64,000 nucleotides of DNA from Streptomyces griseoflavus (GTDB taxonomy: Bacteria; Actinomycetota; Actinomycetes; Streptomycetales; Streptomycetaceae), in assembly GCF_014649995.1 (NCBI RefSeq), contig NZ_BMUC01000017.1, positions 86,929-150,928 of the forward strand. The letters run 5' to 3'. How positions within the stretch are numbered: the first letter of the stretch is position 1; each line of letters opens with the position of its first letter. The notes beneath the pieces were generated by a model, which searched no databases, had not been told where the DNA came from, and was given only the letters and a program-made list of their open reading frames with translations. The position numbers were made by a program, and so were the translations under genes. This document shows, in pieces, positions 42,544 to 50,372 of the stretch.

Positions 42544-44613
42544 TCAGGTCAGCTGGTCGGGCAGCGGGGCCGTGTGGGTGATGGTCAGGCCGGAGACCGC
42601 TCGGGTGAGGGTGACGTACAGGCGGCGGAGACCGGTGCGTTCGTCGGGTTCGGCGTCGACCACCGCGCGGGGTTCGTCGAGGAGCACGTAGTCGTATTCG
42701 AGGCCCTTCGCCAGGGAGGCCGGCACCAGGGTCAGGCGGGTGGCCCGGGTCGTCTCCTCGCCGGGGGCGACGTAGGTGATGTCCGCCGCCGTCAGGGCCT
42801 TCGCCAGTTCCGGGATGCCGGCGTCCGCCGCGATCAGGCCCACCGAGCCCTCGTTGCGCAGGAGTTCGCGGCAGGCGGCGACCACGTCGTCCGTCCCCCG
42901 GGACGGGCGGACCTCGAAGAAGCCCGGGTTCTCGCGGATCGACGCCACCGGGGTGAGGCCCGGCGCGATGTGCGGGAGGAGCCGCGACGCGTAGGTGATG
43001 ACGTCCGTCGGGACGCGGAAACCGGCCGTCAGTTCCTCGATGACGGCGTCCCGCTTGCCCAGGTGGAGCAGGGCCTCCTCCCAACTGCGCGTGGCCCACG
43101 GGGTGGTGCCCTGGGCCAGGTCGCCGAGGACCGTCGCCGAACCGGTCGTGCAGCGGCGGCCCACCGCCCGGTACTGCATGGGGGACAGGTCCTGCGCCTC
43201 GTCGAGCACCACGTGCCCGAGGGAGTGCGTGCGCCGGACCAGGTCGGCCGCCTCGTCGATCAGCACCGCGTCCGCGGACGACCACTTCGCCGACTTCACC
43301 GAGCGGGCGGGCTTCGCCCACAGGATCGTCTTCTGCTCCCGCTCGTCGAGCAGGCCCGCCGCGTGCTCGGCGAGGAAGTCGGGGTCGCCCAGCAGCCGCA
43401 GCACCAGTTTCGCCGGGTCGACGGCCGGCCAGACCGTCTTCACCGCCGCCTTCACCGCCGCGTTGCGCGCCACCGCGTCCTGCACCCGGTCGTCCGGCGC
43501 CTCGCCGGCCCGCTCCATCTGCACCAGCACGGCGTGCGCGATGCGCTGCGGGAGGGCTTCGCGGGCGGCGCCGTAGCGGATGCCGCGGTCCAGCAACTGC
43601 CGCACCAGTTCCTCCAGTTCGTACGCGGGGACGCGCCAGCGGCGCGATCCGCGCACGACCGTGACCGGTTCGGTGGGCATCGTGACGTGGGAGTAGAGGG
43701 CCCGGCGCAGGACCTCGGCCATCCGGGCGTCGCCCTTGACGACCGCGGCCGGCGCCTCGTCCTCGCCGCGCACCTCGACGTGCGCCACCAGGTCGTCCAC
43801 CGTGGCCTGGGCGACCGCCAGCTCACCGAGCGCGGGCAGCACCTGCTCGATGTAGTGCAGGAACGACCGGTTCGGCCCGACGACCAGCGTGCCGGTGCGG
43901 GCCAGCCGCTCGCGGTGGGCGTAGAGAAGGTAGGCGACCCGGTGCAGGCCGACGGCCGTCTTCCCGGTGCCGGGGCCTCCCTGCACGCACACGCTGCCGG
44001 ACAGGCCGGACCGTACGATCTCGTCCTGCTCGGGCTGGATGGTGGCGACGATGTCCCGCATCGGGCCGACGCGCGGACGCTCGATCTCCCGCTGGAGCAG
44101 CTTGCTGGTGGTGGCCGCCTCGGCCGGGTCGGAGAGGTGTTCGTCCTCGTAGGCGGTGAGGTCGCCGCCGGTGTAGCCGAAGCGGCGCCGCAGCGCGACG
44201 TCCCTCGGGTCCTTCTTCGACGCCCGGTAGAACGGCTGCGACACCGGTGCACGCCAGTCGATCACCATCGGGTCGCCGTCCGCGTCGTGCACATGGCGGC
44301 GTCCGATGTAGAACTGCTCCCCCCGCGCGCCCTCGGCCCGCTCGGCGCCGGGGGAGTGCAGGTAGTCGAGGCGGCCGAAGAAGAGCGGGGTGTCGCTGAG
44401 GTCGGCCAGTGCCTTGACGCGGTCCTCGATCTGCTGCTGCAGGACGGCGGCGTTGACCCAGTTCGCGGTGACGTCGCTGATGTCGAGGGCCTCCACGTCC
44501 TCGCGCATGGCGCGCAGCGCGGAGCGGGACGCGGAGAGGTGGGAGCGTTCGCGGGCGAGCGGGTCGTCCTCGTGGGTGCTCGTGGGCTCGTCGACGGGCG
44601 TGGACGCGGACAA
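42544..44613 (-). CDS. helR: HelR/HelD-type UvrD-like helicase interacting with RNA polymerase
   Basis: The 689-residue superfamily-1 ATPase resembles HelD/HelR proteins, which enter RNA polymerase channels, recycle stalled polymerase, and in the HelR class displace rifamycins. Walker A GGPGTGKT is at about 212-219; DEAQDLSPMQYRAVGRR is motif II/III; LVPASLAKGLEYDYVLLDEP and GLRRLYVTLTRA are motifs V and VI. The N-terminus is a long helical, charged segment, as needed to reach into the polymerase. The frame opens at 44862, but the first 83 residues are Pro/Arg filler. A TTG at 44613 has GGAGG seven bases upstream and starts LSASTPVDE. HelR versus HelD cannot be settled by eye. Confidence 0.85.
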   Translation of the reverse strand: MSASTPVDEPTSTHEDDPLARERSHLSASRSALRAMREDVEALDISDVTANWVNAAVLQQQIEDRVKALADLSDTPLFFGRLDYLHSPGAERAEGARGEQFYIGRRHVHDADGDPMVIDWRAPVSQPFYRASKKDPRDVALRRRFGYTGGDLTAYEDEHLSDPAEAATTSKLLQREIERPRVGPMRDIVATIQPEQDEIVRSGLSGSVCVQGGPGTGKTAVGLHRVAYLLYAHRERLARTGTLVVGPNRSFLHYIEQVLPALGELAVAQATVDDLVAHVEVRGEDEAPAAVVKGDARMAEVLRRALYSHVTMPTEPVTVVRGSRRWRVPAYELEELVRQLLDRGIRYGAAREALPQRIAHAVLVQMERAGEAPDDRVQDAVARNAAVKAAVKTVWPAVDPAKLVLRLLGDPDFLAEHAAGLLDEREQKTILWAKPARSVKSAKWSSADAVLIDEAADLVRRTHSLGHVVLDEAQDLSPMQYRAVGRRCTTGSATVLGDLAQGTTPWATRSWEEALLHLGKRDAVIEELTAGFRVPTDVITYASRLLPHIAPGLTPVASIRENPGFFEVRPSRGTDDVVAACRELLRNEGSVGLIAADAGIPELAKALTAADITYVAPGEETTRATRLTLVPASLAKGLEYDYVLLDEPRAVVDAEPDERTGLRRLYVTLTRAVSGLTITHTAPLPDQLT

Positions 44614-44714
44614 GGGGGTGCCTCCGGGGTGCCTGCTGGTGGGGTGGTGCGGAATACCGGCCGGTTTCCGTCCGGACGGCGGCGCTCCGTGAGGGGAGGC
44701 GGGCAAGAGCGGAG

Positions 44715-44744
44715 ATTCTAGGACGCGCGGCCGGTGCGGTCCAA
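44715..44744 (-). promoter_or_regulatory. Candidate helR promoter
   Basis: On the minus strand, TTGGAC (44744-44739), an 18-bp spacer and TAGAAT (44720-44715) match a housekeeping promoter well. CAAAC-G-GTTTG at 44742-44752 overlaps the -35 box. The leader would be about 95 bases. I see no copy of the rifamycin-associated element as far as I recall its form. Confidence 0.6.
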
Positions 44745-44824
44745 ACGGTTTGTGCGCCGGACGGGGCGGTGAGCGGGGGTGGGGCGGTGGGCGGGGCGAG
44801 GCGGCCCGCCGGTGGCCGCGCCGG

Positions 44825-45730
44825 TCAGTGCGGGGGCGTCGCGTCGTCCGCTTCCCGCGCACCGGGTGCGTCGTCCGCCCGCCGCGCGCCCGTCGCGTCG
44901 GTCCGCCGCCGCGCCGGTTCCGTGGTCAGCGAGGCGAGCAGGGCGAGCCGTTCGGCGTCCTCGCTTCCCGGCTCGGCGTGGTAGACCGCGAGCGTCATCC
45001 CGTCGGGGCCGTCGACGTCGAGTTTCGACATGGTGAGGTTCAGGCGTCCGACCTGGGGATGGTCCATCCCGATCGGCCCGTCGCCCGGTGGCCGCACGTC
45101 GTGGCGCGCCCACACCTTGCGGAACTCGTCGCTGGCCAGGGAGAGTTCACCGACGATCCGGACGACCCGCGGGTCGTCGACGTCGGACCCGAGCCGGCGG
45201 CGGAAGGCGGCGACGCAGCGGGCCGCCGTGTGGGCCCAGTCGGTGTGCAGTGCCTGTTCGGCGGGGTCGAGGAAGAACGACCGGAGCCGGTTCTCCCCCA
45301 CCCGCAGGCCCGGGGCCAGGGCGGTGGCGAGCGGGTTGGCCGCGATCACGTCGAGGGTCCGGTCCGTCACGAAGGCCGGCAGCCCGATCGCGTCGAGCAG
45401 CTGTGCCGTGGCCGGCGGAACGGCTCGCCGCCGGGGCCGGCGGTGGCTGCGGGGGCGCGGCGCGGCGAGCTGGTGGAGGTAGCCGGTGGCGGTGTCGTCG
45501 AGCCGGAGCACCCGGGCGAGCGCGTCGAGGACCTGGACGGACGGGTTGCGGTCGCGGCCCTGCTCCAGCCGCAGGTAGTAGTCGGAGCTGATGCCGGCGA
45601 GCATGGCCACCTCCTCGCGGCGCAGCCCCGGCACCCGGCGCATCCCGTGGGCCGGCAGTCCGATGTCCTCGGGTGTCACCAGCTCCCGGCGCGCCCGGAG
45701 GTAGTCACCGAGCAGGTTCTCCTCAGGCAT
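44825..45730 (-). CDS. XRE-family regulator with MmyB-like ligand domain
   Basis: The 301-residue protein has an N-terminal XRE helix-turn-helix (residues about 10-75; PGLRREEVAMLAGISSDYYL and RLEQGRDRNPSVQVLDALA). A MmyB-like PAS-type domain (about 105-265) is marked by LLDAIGLPAFVTDRTLDVIAANPLA and PQVGRLNLTMSKLDVDGPDG. Such regulators in Streptomyces usually sit divergently from a redox enzyme. Here the partner is the aldo/keto reductase gene 102 bp away, which it probably controls. The ATG at 45730 has TGAGG five bases upstream; the ATG at 45739 is less well placed. The C-terminal 30 residues are low-complexity Arg/Asp/Ala. Confidence 0.9.
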   Translation of the reverse strand: MPEENLLGDYLRARRELVTPEDIGLPAHGMRRVPGLRREEVAMLAGISSDYYLRLEQGRDRNPSVQVLDALARVLRLDDTATGYLHQLAAPRPRSHRRPRRRAVPPATAQLLDAIGLPAFVTDRTLDVIAANPLATALAPGLRVGENRLRSFFLDPAEQALHTDWAHTAARCVAAFRRRLGSDVDDPRVVRIVGELSLASDEFRKVWARHDVRPPGDGPIGMDHPQVGRLNLTMSKLDVDGPDGMTLAVYHAEPGSEDAERLALLASLTTEPARRRTDATGARRADDAPGAREADDATPPH

Positions 45731-45832
45731 GTGCCTCATGGTAGGCGCGCGGGGCCGCCCGTCCCTGTCCCTGTCACTCCCAGGAACGGCAGGGACCTGG
45801 GCGGACCGGCCGGCGGCACGGACGGTGGGGGC

Positions 45833-46705
45833 ATGAGTACTTCGACCACATCCCTTCCCGGCGGCACCTGGACGATGGGCGACCTGACCGTCAGCCGCTT
45901 CGGCTACGGCGCCATGCAGCTGGCCGGTCCCGGCGTGATGGGACCGCCGGCCGACCACGACGGGGCGCTCGCGGTGCTGCGCGAGGCCGTACGTCTCGGC
46001 ATCACCCACATCGACACCGCCGACGCCTACGGGCCGCACGTCACCAACCGGCTGATCCGCGAGGCCCTGCACCCCTACCCCGAGTCCGTGCACGTCGTGA
46101 CCAAGGTGGGCGCGGTCCGCGACGCGCAGGGCGGCTGGCCCCCGGCCCGGGAGCCGGACGACCTGCGCCGGGCCGTCCACAGCAACCTGGAGAACCTCGG
46201 CGTGGAGTCGCTGGACCTCGTCAACCTCCGGCTCGGCGACGCGCAGGGCCCGCGGCCCGGCTCGCTCGCCAGGTCCTACGGGACGCTCGTCGAACTCCAG
46301 CAGCAGGGTCTGATCCGGCACCTCGGCCTGAGCAACGCCACCGCCGAGCAAATCGCCGAGGCGGAGACCATCGCCCCGTTCGTCTGCGTGCAGAACCTGT
46401 ACAACCTGGCGCACCGTCAGGACGACGACCTCGTCGACCGGCTCGCCGAGCAGGGCATCGCCTATGTGCCCTTCTTCCCGCTGGGCGGCTTCAGCCCGTT
46501 GCAGTCCTCGGCGCTGTCCGCCGTGGCCGCCCGGCTCGGCACCCGTCCGATGCCCCTCGCCCTGGCCTGGCTGCTGCACCGCTCGCCCAACATCCTGCTC
46601 ATCCCCGGCACGTCGTCGCTGGCGCACCTGCGGGAGAACATCACCGGCGCCGGCCTCACGCTGTCCGGGGAGGACCTCGCCGAGCTCGACGCGATCGGCC
46701 GCTGA
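45833..46705 (+). CDS. Aldo/keto reductase
   Basis: The 290-residue NADPH-dependent oxidoreductase has the AKR TIM barrel: VSRFGYGAMQLAGPG, THIDTADAYGPHVTN with the conserved D and Y, VHVVTKVG with the lysine, and the C-terminal cofactor region LLIPGTSSLAHLRENI. The usual catalytic histidine position reads NLRLGD (where many members have H), as in other actinobacterial members of the group. Substrate unknown. The gene is divergent from a MmyB-type regulator that probably responds to a related metabolite. The ATG follows GGTGGGGGC. A terminator follows at 46737. Confidence 0.9.
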   Translation: MSTSTTSLPGGTWTMGDLTVSRFGYGAMQLAGPGVMGPPADHDGALAVLREAVRLGITHIDTADAYGPHVTNRLIREALHPYPESVHVVTKVGAVRDAQGGWPPAREPDDLRRAVHSNLENLGVESLDLVNLRLGDAQGPRPGSLARSYGTLVELQQQGLIRHLGLSNATAEQIAEAETIAPFVCVQNLYNLAHRQDDDLVDRLAEQGIAYVPFFPLGGFSPLQSSALSAVAARLGTRPMPLALAWLLHRSPNILLIPGTSSLAHLRENITGAGLTLSGEDLAELDAIGR

Positions 46706-46736
46706 CCGCCTGCCCCATGGGGGCCGGCACCCCTAG

Positions 46737-46774
46737 GGGACGGCCCGTCCCGCCTGAGGGGGACGGGTCGTCCC
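46737..46774 (+). terminator. Terminator of the aldo/keto reductase gene
   Basis: A 15-bp stem with one G-U pair (46737-46751 with 46760-46774), 32 bp after the stop. Confidence 0.75.
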
Positions 46775-46852
46775 GGAGGCGTACGGGGGGAGCCCGCGGA
46801 TCGGTCCCTTCGACCGATGCCCGTCCGGGGGCCGGAGCGCAACCATGGAGAC

Positions 46853-47038
46853 ATGAGCGCAGCGACCCTCCACCCCACCGCACCGCCGGTCCGGCCGACC
46901 GGCGCGACCCCGGTCGGGGGCAGCCATCCGCACCGCCTCGGTGACGCCCTGCGTGCCGTCAGGGTGTTCCTCGGCGCCGCCTTCGACGTGGTCGTCCTCG
47001 GCGAGTACGGCGAGGAAGCGGGCGTCCGCCACAAGTAG
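46853..47038 (+). CDS. Small conserved-looking hypothetical protein
   Basis: This 61-residue protein begins MSAATLHPTAPPVRPTG (low complexity). Its C-terminal half is well patterned, HRLGDALRAVRVFLGAAF and then DVVVLGEYGEEAGVRHK, forming an amphipathic helix and a short strand. GGAG lies four bases from the ATG and third positions are coding-like. I recall similar short proteins in other Streptomyces but cannot name a family. No role is known. The C-terminal end faces the ABC regulator gene. Confidence 0.6.
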   Translation: MSAATLHPTAPPVRPTGATPVGGSHPHRLGDALRAVRVFLGAAFDVVVLGEYGEEAGVRHK

Positions 47039-47064
47039 GCGCGCCCTCTGACCGGCCGGGCCGG

Positions 47065-47823
47065 TCACCCCTGCCCCGGGCGCGGATCCGTGCCGTCGTC
47101 CGAGGTGGCCCCGGGGTGTTCGCGGAGGATGTCACGCGCCTGCTCGGCCGCGCGGACGAGGGTCTCGGCGGTGTAGTCGAGGAAGCGGGCGGCGTGCTCC
47201 AGGCGGACGGCGGCCGGTGTGCCGGGTCCCATGATGTCCACTCCCTGCCGTGAGGTCTCGGCGATCTGCGCGGTGGACCGGGCGCTCGCCATCATCGACT
47301 GGTACCAGATGTCCTCGTCGAAGCCGTAGCGCTCGCGGCGGCCCTCACCGCGTTCCCGGCGGACGAGGTCCTGGCTCTCCAGGTACGTGATCGCCTTGGA
47401 GATGGACGCCGGGCTGACCTGGAGGTGCCGGGCGAGTTCGGCGGCCGTGAGGCTGCCGCTGTCGGTGAGGGTGAGGCACGCCATGATGCGGGCCATCATC
47501 CTCGGCGTGCCCGACGCCATGAAGACCGTGGTGAGGGTCTCCTCGTACGCGCGCACGGCCTCCGCGTCGCGTCCGTGGTCCCCGGGGCGCGCGTGTGCCT
47601 CCCCGGGTGCGGCCGGCCGTCTGCGCCGGTGGGCGCGGCGTTCGGTGGCGCGGTGGGCCAGGTCCGCACGGTAGGCGGTGGGGCCGCCGTTGCGCATCAC
47701 CTCGCGCGTGACCGTGGAGGTGGGGCGGTCGAGACGTCTGGCGATCTCCGCGTACGCGAGCCCGTCGGCCAGCCCCAGGGCGATCCGCTGGCGTTCCTGC
47801 TGGGTGAGCCTGCCTCCTGGCAC
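47065..47823 (-). CDS. Two-HTH regulator: IS30-like HTH plus MarR/GbsR-type winged helix
   Basis: The 252-residue protein joins two DNA-binding modules. Residues about 6-46 (LTQQERQRIALGLADGLAYA and AEIARRLDRPTSTVTREV) are the HTH_38 type seen at the front of IS30 transposases. Residues about 85-165 hold a MarR/GbsR-like winged helix (LTAAELARHLQVSPASISKA, LESQDLVRRERGEGRRERYG). A helical C-terminal part follows. No transposase catalytic domain is present. The start is a GTG at 47823 with AAGGAG nine bases upstream. It is divergent from a DrrAB-type exporter, and the gap between them is filled with GCAAC/GTTGC boxes, so it is likely the exporter's repressor. Confidence 0.87.
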   Translation of the reverse strand: MPGGRLTQQERQRIALGLADGLAYAEIARRLDRPTSTVTREVMRNGGPTAYRADLAHRATERRAHRRRRPAAPGEAHARPGDHGRDAEAVRAYEETLTTVFMASGTPRMMARIMACLTLTDSGSLTAAELARHLQVSPASISKAITYLESQDLVRRERGEGRRERYGFDEDIWYQSMMASARSTAQIAETSRQGVDIMGPGTPAAVRLEHAARFLDYTAETLVRAAEQARDILREHPGATSDDGTDPRPGQG

Positions 47824-47878
47824 CGCGGTCTCCTTCTGGGTCCGTGAGGTCTCCAGCCTAGCGTTCACTCCCACTTCA

Positions 47879-48002
47879 TTGCAACGGTCGAGCATCCGTT
47901 GTTGCATTAGAGTGCAGAGTAGTTGCAACGAAAAGCGTGCGCTGAACTGCATAAACGAATTTACAGTGCAACAAGTGCGTTGCCCAAACCATGAACGCAA
48001 CG
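47879..48002. promoter_or_regulatory. Array of GCAAC/GTTGC operator boxes
   Basis: Boxes: TTGCAACG (47879-47886), CGTTGTTGCA (47897-47906), TTGCAACG (47923-47930), GCAAC-N6-GTTGC (47968-47983) and GCAACG (47997-48002). They lie between the two-HTH regulator and the ABC exporter. Repeated half-sites suit a protein with two DNA-binding modules. The stretch is AT-richer than its surroundings. Confidence 0.7.
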
Positions 48003-48045
48003 TAGCGTTTCCGGTGTCAGAAACAACGACCCGAAGGGGCGCACG

Positions 48046-49020
48046 ATGCACTGCGACACCCCCGCCCGGAGTGCGGCCATCGTGGCCGACGGGCTGCGGA
48101 AGTCCTACGGCGACAAGGTCGTGCTCGACGGCGTCGACCTGTCCGTCCCGGAAGGCACGATCTTCTCCCTGCTCGGCCCGAACGGCGCCGGCAAGACCAC
48201 CGCCGTCAAGATCCTCTCCACCCTCGTCACCGCGGACGCCGGTGACCTGCGGGTCGGCGGCCACGACCTCGCCACCGACCCCCAGGCCGTCCGGGCGGCG
48301 ATCGGCGTCACCGGACAGTTCTCCGCCGTCGACGGCCTGATCACCGGCGAGGAGAACATGCTGCTGATGGCCGACCTGCACCACCTGTCCCGGCGCGAGG
48401 GGCGGCGGGTCGCCGCCGAACTGCTGGAACGGTTCGACCTCACCGAGGCGGCGAAGAAGCCCGCCTCGACCTACTCCGGCGGCATGAAGCGCCGCCTCGA
48501 CCTCGCCATGACCCTCGTCGGCGCCCCGCGGATCATCTTCCTCGACGAGCCGACCACCGGCCTCGACCCGCGCTCCCGCCACAGCATGTGGCAGATCATC
48601 CGGGAACTGGTCTCGGGCGGTGTCACCGTCTTCCTCACCACCCAGTACCTGGAGGAGGCCGACGAACTCGCCCACCGCATCGCCGTGCTCCACGACGGCC
48701 GGATCGCCGCCGAGGGCACCGCCGACGAACTCAAGCGGCTCGTCCCCGGCGGGCACGTCCGGCTCCGCTTCACCGACCCGGCCGGCTACCGGTCCGCCGC
48801 CGACGCCCTGCGCGAGGCGGCCCGGGACGACGAGGCCCTCGCCCTCCGGATCCCCAGCGGCGGCAGCCAGCGCGAACTGCGCTCCCTCCTCGACCGGCTG
48901 GACTCCGCCGGCGTCGAGGCCGACGAACTCACCGTGCACACCCCCGACCTCGACGACGTCTTCTTCGCCCTCACCGGCGGCGCCGCCGTCCCCCACCAGC
49001 CCACGGAGGCCGCCCGATGA
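48046..49020 (+). CDS. ABC exporter ATPase, DrrA family
   Basis: The 324-residue ATPase matches daunorubicin-resistance DrrA-type proteins. Walker A GPNGAGKT is at 44-51, the Q-loop is VTGQFSAVDG, the signature is TYSGGMKRRLDLAMTL, Walker B is IIFLDEPTTGLD, and the H-loop reads FLTTQYLEEAD (Q in place of H, usual for the DrrA group). A C-terminal DUF4162 domain follows from about 235. It powers export of a lipophilic compound with the permease next door. The last four bases overlap that gene (ATGA). Expression is probably controlled by the divergent two-HTH regulator. Confidence 0.93.
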   Translation: MHCDTPARSAAIVADGLRKSYGDKVVLDGVDLSVPEGTIFSLLGPNGAGKTTAVKILSTLVTADAGDLRVGGHDLATDPQAVRAAIGVTGQFSAVDGLITGEENMLLMADLHHLSRREGRRVAAELLERFDLTEAAKKPASTYSGGMKRRLDLAMTLVGAPRIIFLDEPTTGLDPRSRHSMWQIIRELVSGGVTVFLTTQYLEEADELAHRIAVLHDGRIAAEGTADELKRLVPGGHVRLRFTDPAGYRSAADALREAARDDEALALRIPSGGSQRELRSLLDRLDSAGVEADELTVHTPDLDDVFFALTGGAAVPHQPTEAAR

Positions 49021-49802
49021 GCACCCTCGCCCTGGCCGTACGCGACTCGTCCACGATGCTGCGCCGCAACCTCCTGCACGCGCGCCGCTACCCCTCCCTC
49101 ACCCTGAACCTGCTGCTCACGCCCGTCATGCTGCTGCTGCTCTTCGTCTACGTCTTCGGAGGCGTGATGAGCGCGGGCATGGGCGGAGCGGACCGCTCCG
49201 TGTACGTCGCCTACCTCGTGCCGGGCGTGCTGCTGATGACCATCGGCTCCACCACGATCGGCACCGCCGTGTCCGTCTCCATGGACATGACCGAGGGCAT
49301 CATCGCCCGTTTCCGCACGATGGCCATCCACCGGGGCTCCGTGCTCGTCGGACACGTCATCGGCAGCGTGCTCCAGTCGGTCGCGAGCGTGATCCTCGTC
49401 GGCGCCGTGGGCGTGGCCGTCGGCTTCCGCTCCACGGACGCCACGGTCCTGGAGTGGCTGGCCGCGTTCGGACTGCTGGTCCTGTTCGCCCTGGCGCTCA
49501 CTTGGATCGCCGTCGGCATGGGCCTGGTCAGCCCCAACGCCGAGGCGGCCGGCAACAACGCGATGCCGCTGATCCTGCTGCCGCTCCTGTCCAGCGCCTT
49601 CGTCCCGCTCGACGGGATGCCGGGCTGGTTCCGGCCGATCGCCGAGTACCAGCCCTTCACCCCGGCCATCGAGACACTGCGCGGCCTGCTGCTCGGCACG
49701 GAGATCGGCCACCACGGCTGGCTGGCCGTGGCCTGGTGCCTGGTCCTGGCGGTGCTCGGCTACTTCTGGTCGGCCGCCAGGTTCGCCCGGGACCCGCGGT
49801 GA
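49017..49802 (+). CDS. ABC-2 type transporter permease, DrrB family
   Basis: The 261-residue membrane protein has six predicted membrane helices and the ABC-2 signature region (AEAAGNNAMPLILLPLLSSA, then FVPLDGMPGWFRPIAEYQPF). It forms the channel with the DrrA-type ATPase encoded immediately upstream. The ATGA overlap shows translational coupling. The substrate is unknown; drugs or lipid-like molecules are typical. A hairpin terminator follows at 49861. Confidence 0.93.
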   Translation: MSTLALAVRDSSTMLRRNLLHARRYPSLTLNLLLTPVMLLLLFVYVFGGVMSAGMGGADRSVYVAYLVPGVLLMTIGSTTIGTAVSVSMDMTEGIIARFRTMAIHRGSVLVGHVIGSVLQSVASVILVGAVGVAVGFRSTDATVLEWLAAFGLLVLFALALTWIAVGMGLVSPNAEAAGNNAMPLILLPLLSSAFVPLDGMPGWFRPIAEYQPFTPAIETLRGLLLGTEIGHHGWLAVAWCLVLAVLGYFWSAARFARDPR

Positions 49803-49860
49803 GGCCCTGCCAGGAACCTGCGAGGAACCCGCAAGGAAAGCACCGTGTGTCCCGCCCCCG

Positions 49861-49899
49861 GGGCGGCGTGCTCCGACACCGCGTCGGAGTACGCCGCCC
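49861..49899 (+). terminator. Terminator of the ABC exporter operon
   Basis: A 17-bp stem with one G-U (49861-49877 with 49883-49899), loop ACCGC, 58 bp after the permease stop. Confidence 0.75.
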
Positions 49900-49982
49900 C
49901 GCCGGCGTCTGAGTACGCGCACGCGCCCCGCTGAGTACCCGCGCCGGTGCGCCGCCCCCCACCGGGCCGCTTCACTGACCGT

Positions 49983-50363
49983 ATGAAGAACGAGCACACC
50001 GCACCCGTGTCGCCGGCCCGGCGGTACCGGACCGAGCGGGACCCGCGCGCCTGGGTGGCACCCGCCGTCGCCACCGGGCTCGGGGCGCTGCTGGCACCGG
50101 CGGCCGTGCTGCTCGGCGCGATGTCCGTGATGGCGACCGACAGCTGCGGACCCGACCACTGCTCGCAGGCACTGACGACCGCCCTGGACGTGATCTTCGG
50201 GACCCTCTTCTTCGGCGGCATCCTCGCGGCCGGCGCCTGGCTCACCTCCTGGCTGCTGCCCCGGACCCGCCGCTGGTCGGTGCCGCGTATCTGGCTGGCC
50301 GGGCTCTCCCTACTGCCCTGGCTGGTCGTCCTGGCCCTGGTGTTCAACCTGCCCGAGGGGTGA
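49983..50363 (+). CDS. Small integral membrane protein of unknown function
   Basis: No family is recognised. The 126-residue protein has a charged N-terminus (MKNEHTAPV, with Arg-rich residues to about 27) and three membrane segments, about 31-53, 70-90 and 102-122. Between the first two is a short loop with two cysteines (SCGPDHCSQ), likely external and able to form a disulfide. The ATG at 49983 was chosen over the upstream frame start at 49947. It ends 9 bp before the convergent XPB helicase gene. Confidence 0.72.
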   Translation: MKNEHTAPVSPARRYRTERDPRAWVAPAVATGLGALLAPAAVLLGAMSVMATDSCGPDHCSQALTTALDVIFGTLFFGGILAAGAWLTSWLLPRTRRWSVPRIWLAGLSLLPWLVVLALVFNLPEG

Positions 50364-50372
50364 CGCGCCCGC

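Noticed and set aside
44614-44824. Rifamycin-associated element upstream of the HelR-like gene
   Set aside because: No 19-base palindrome of the kind I recall is visible; only a good promoter and a 5-bp repeat.
47700-47810. IS30 transposase fragment
   Set aside because: Only the HTH_38 module is present. The rest of the protein is a regulator with normal composition; no inverted terminal repeats or DDE catalytic core are seen.
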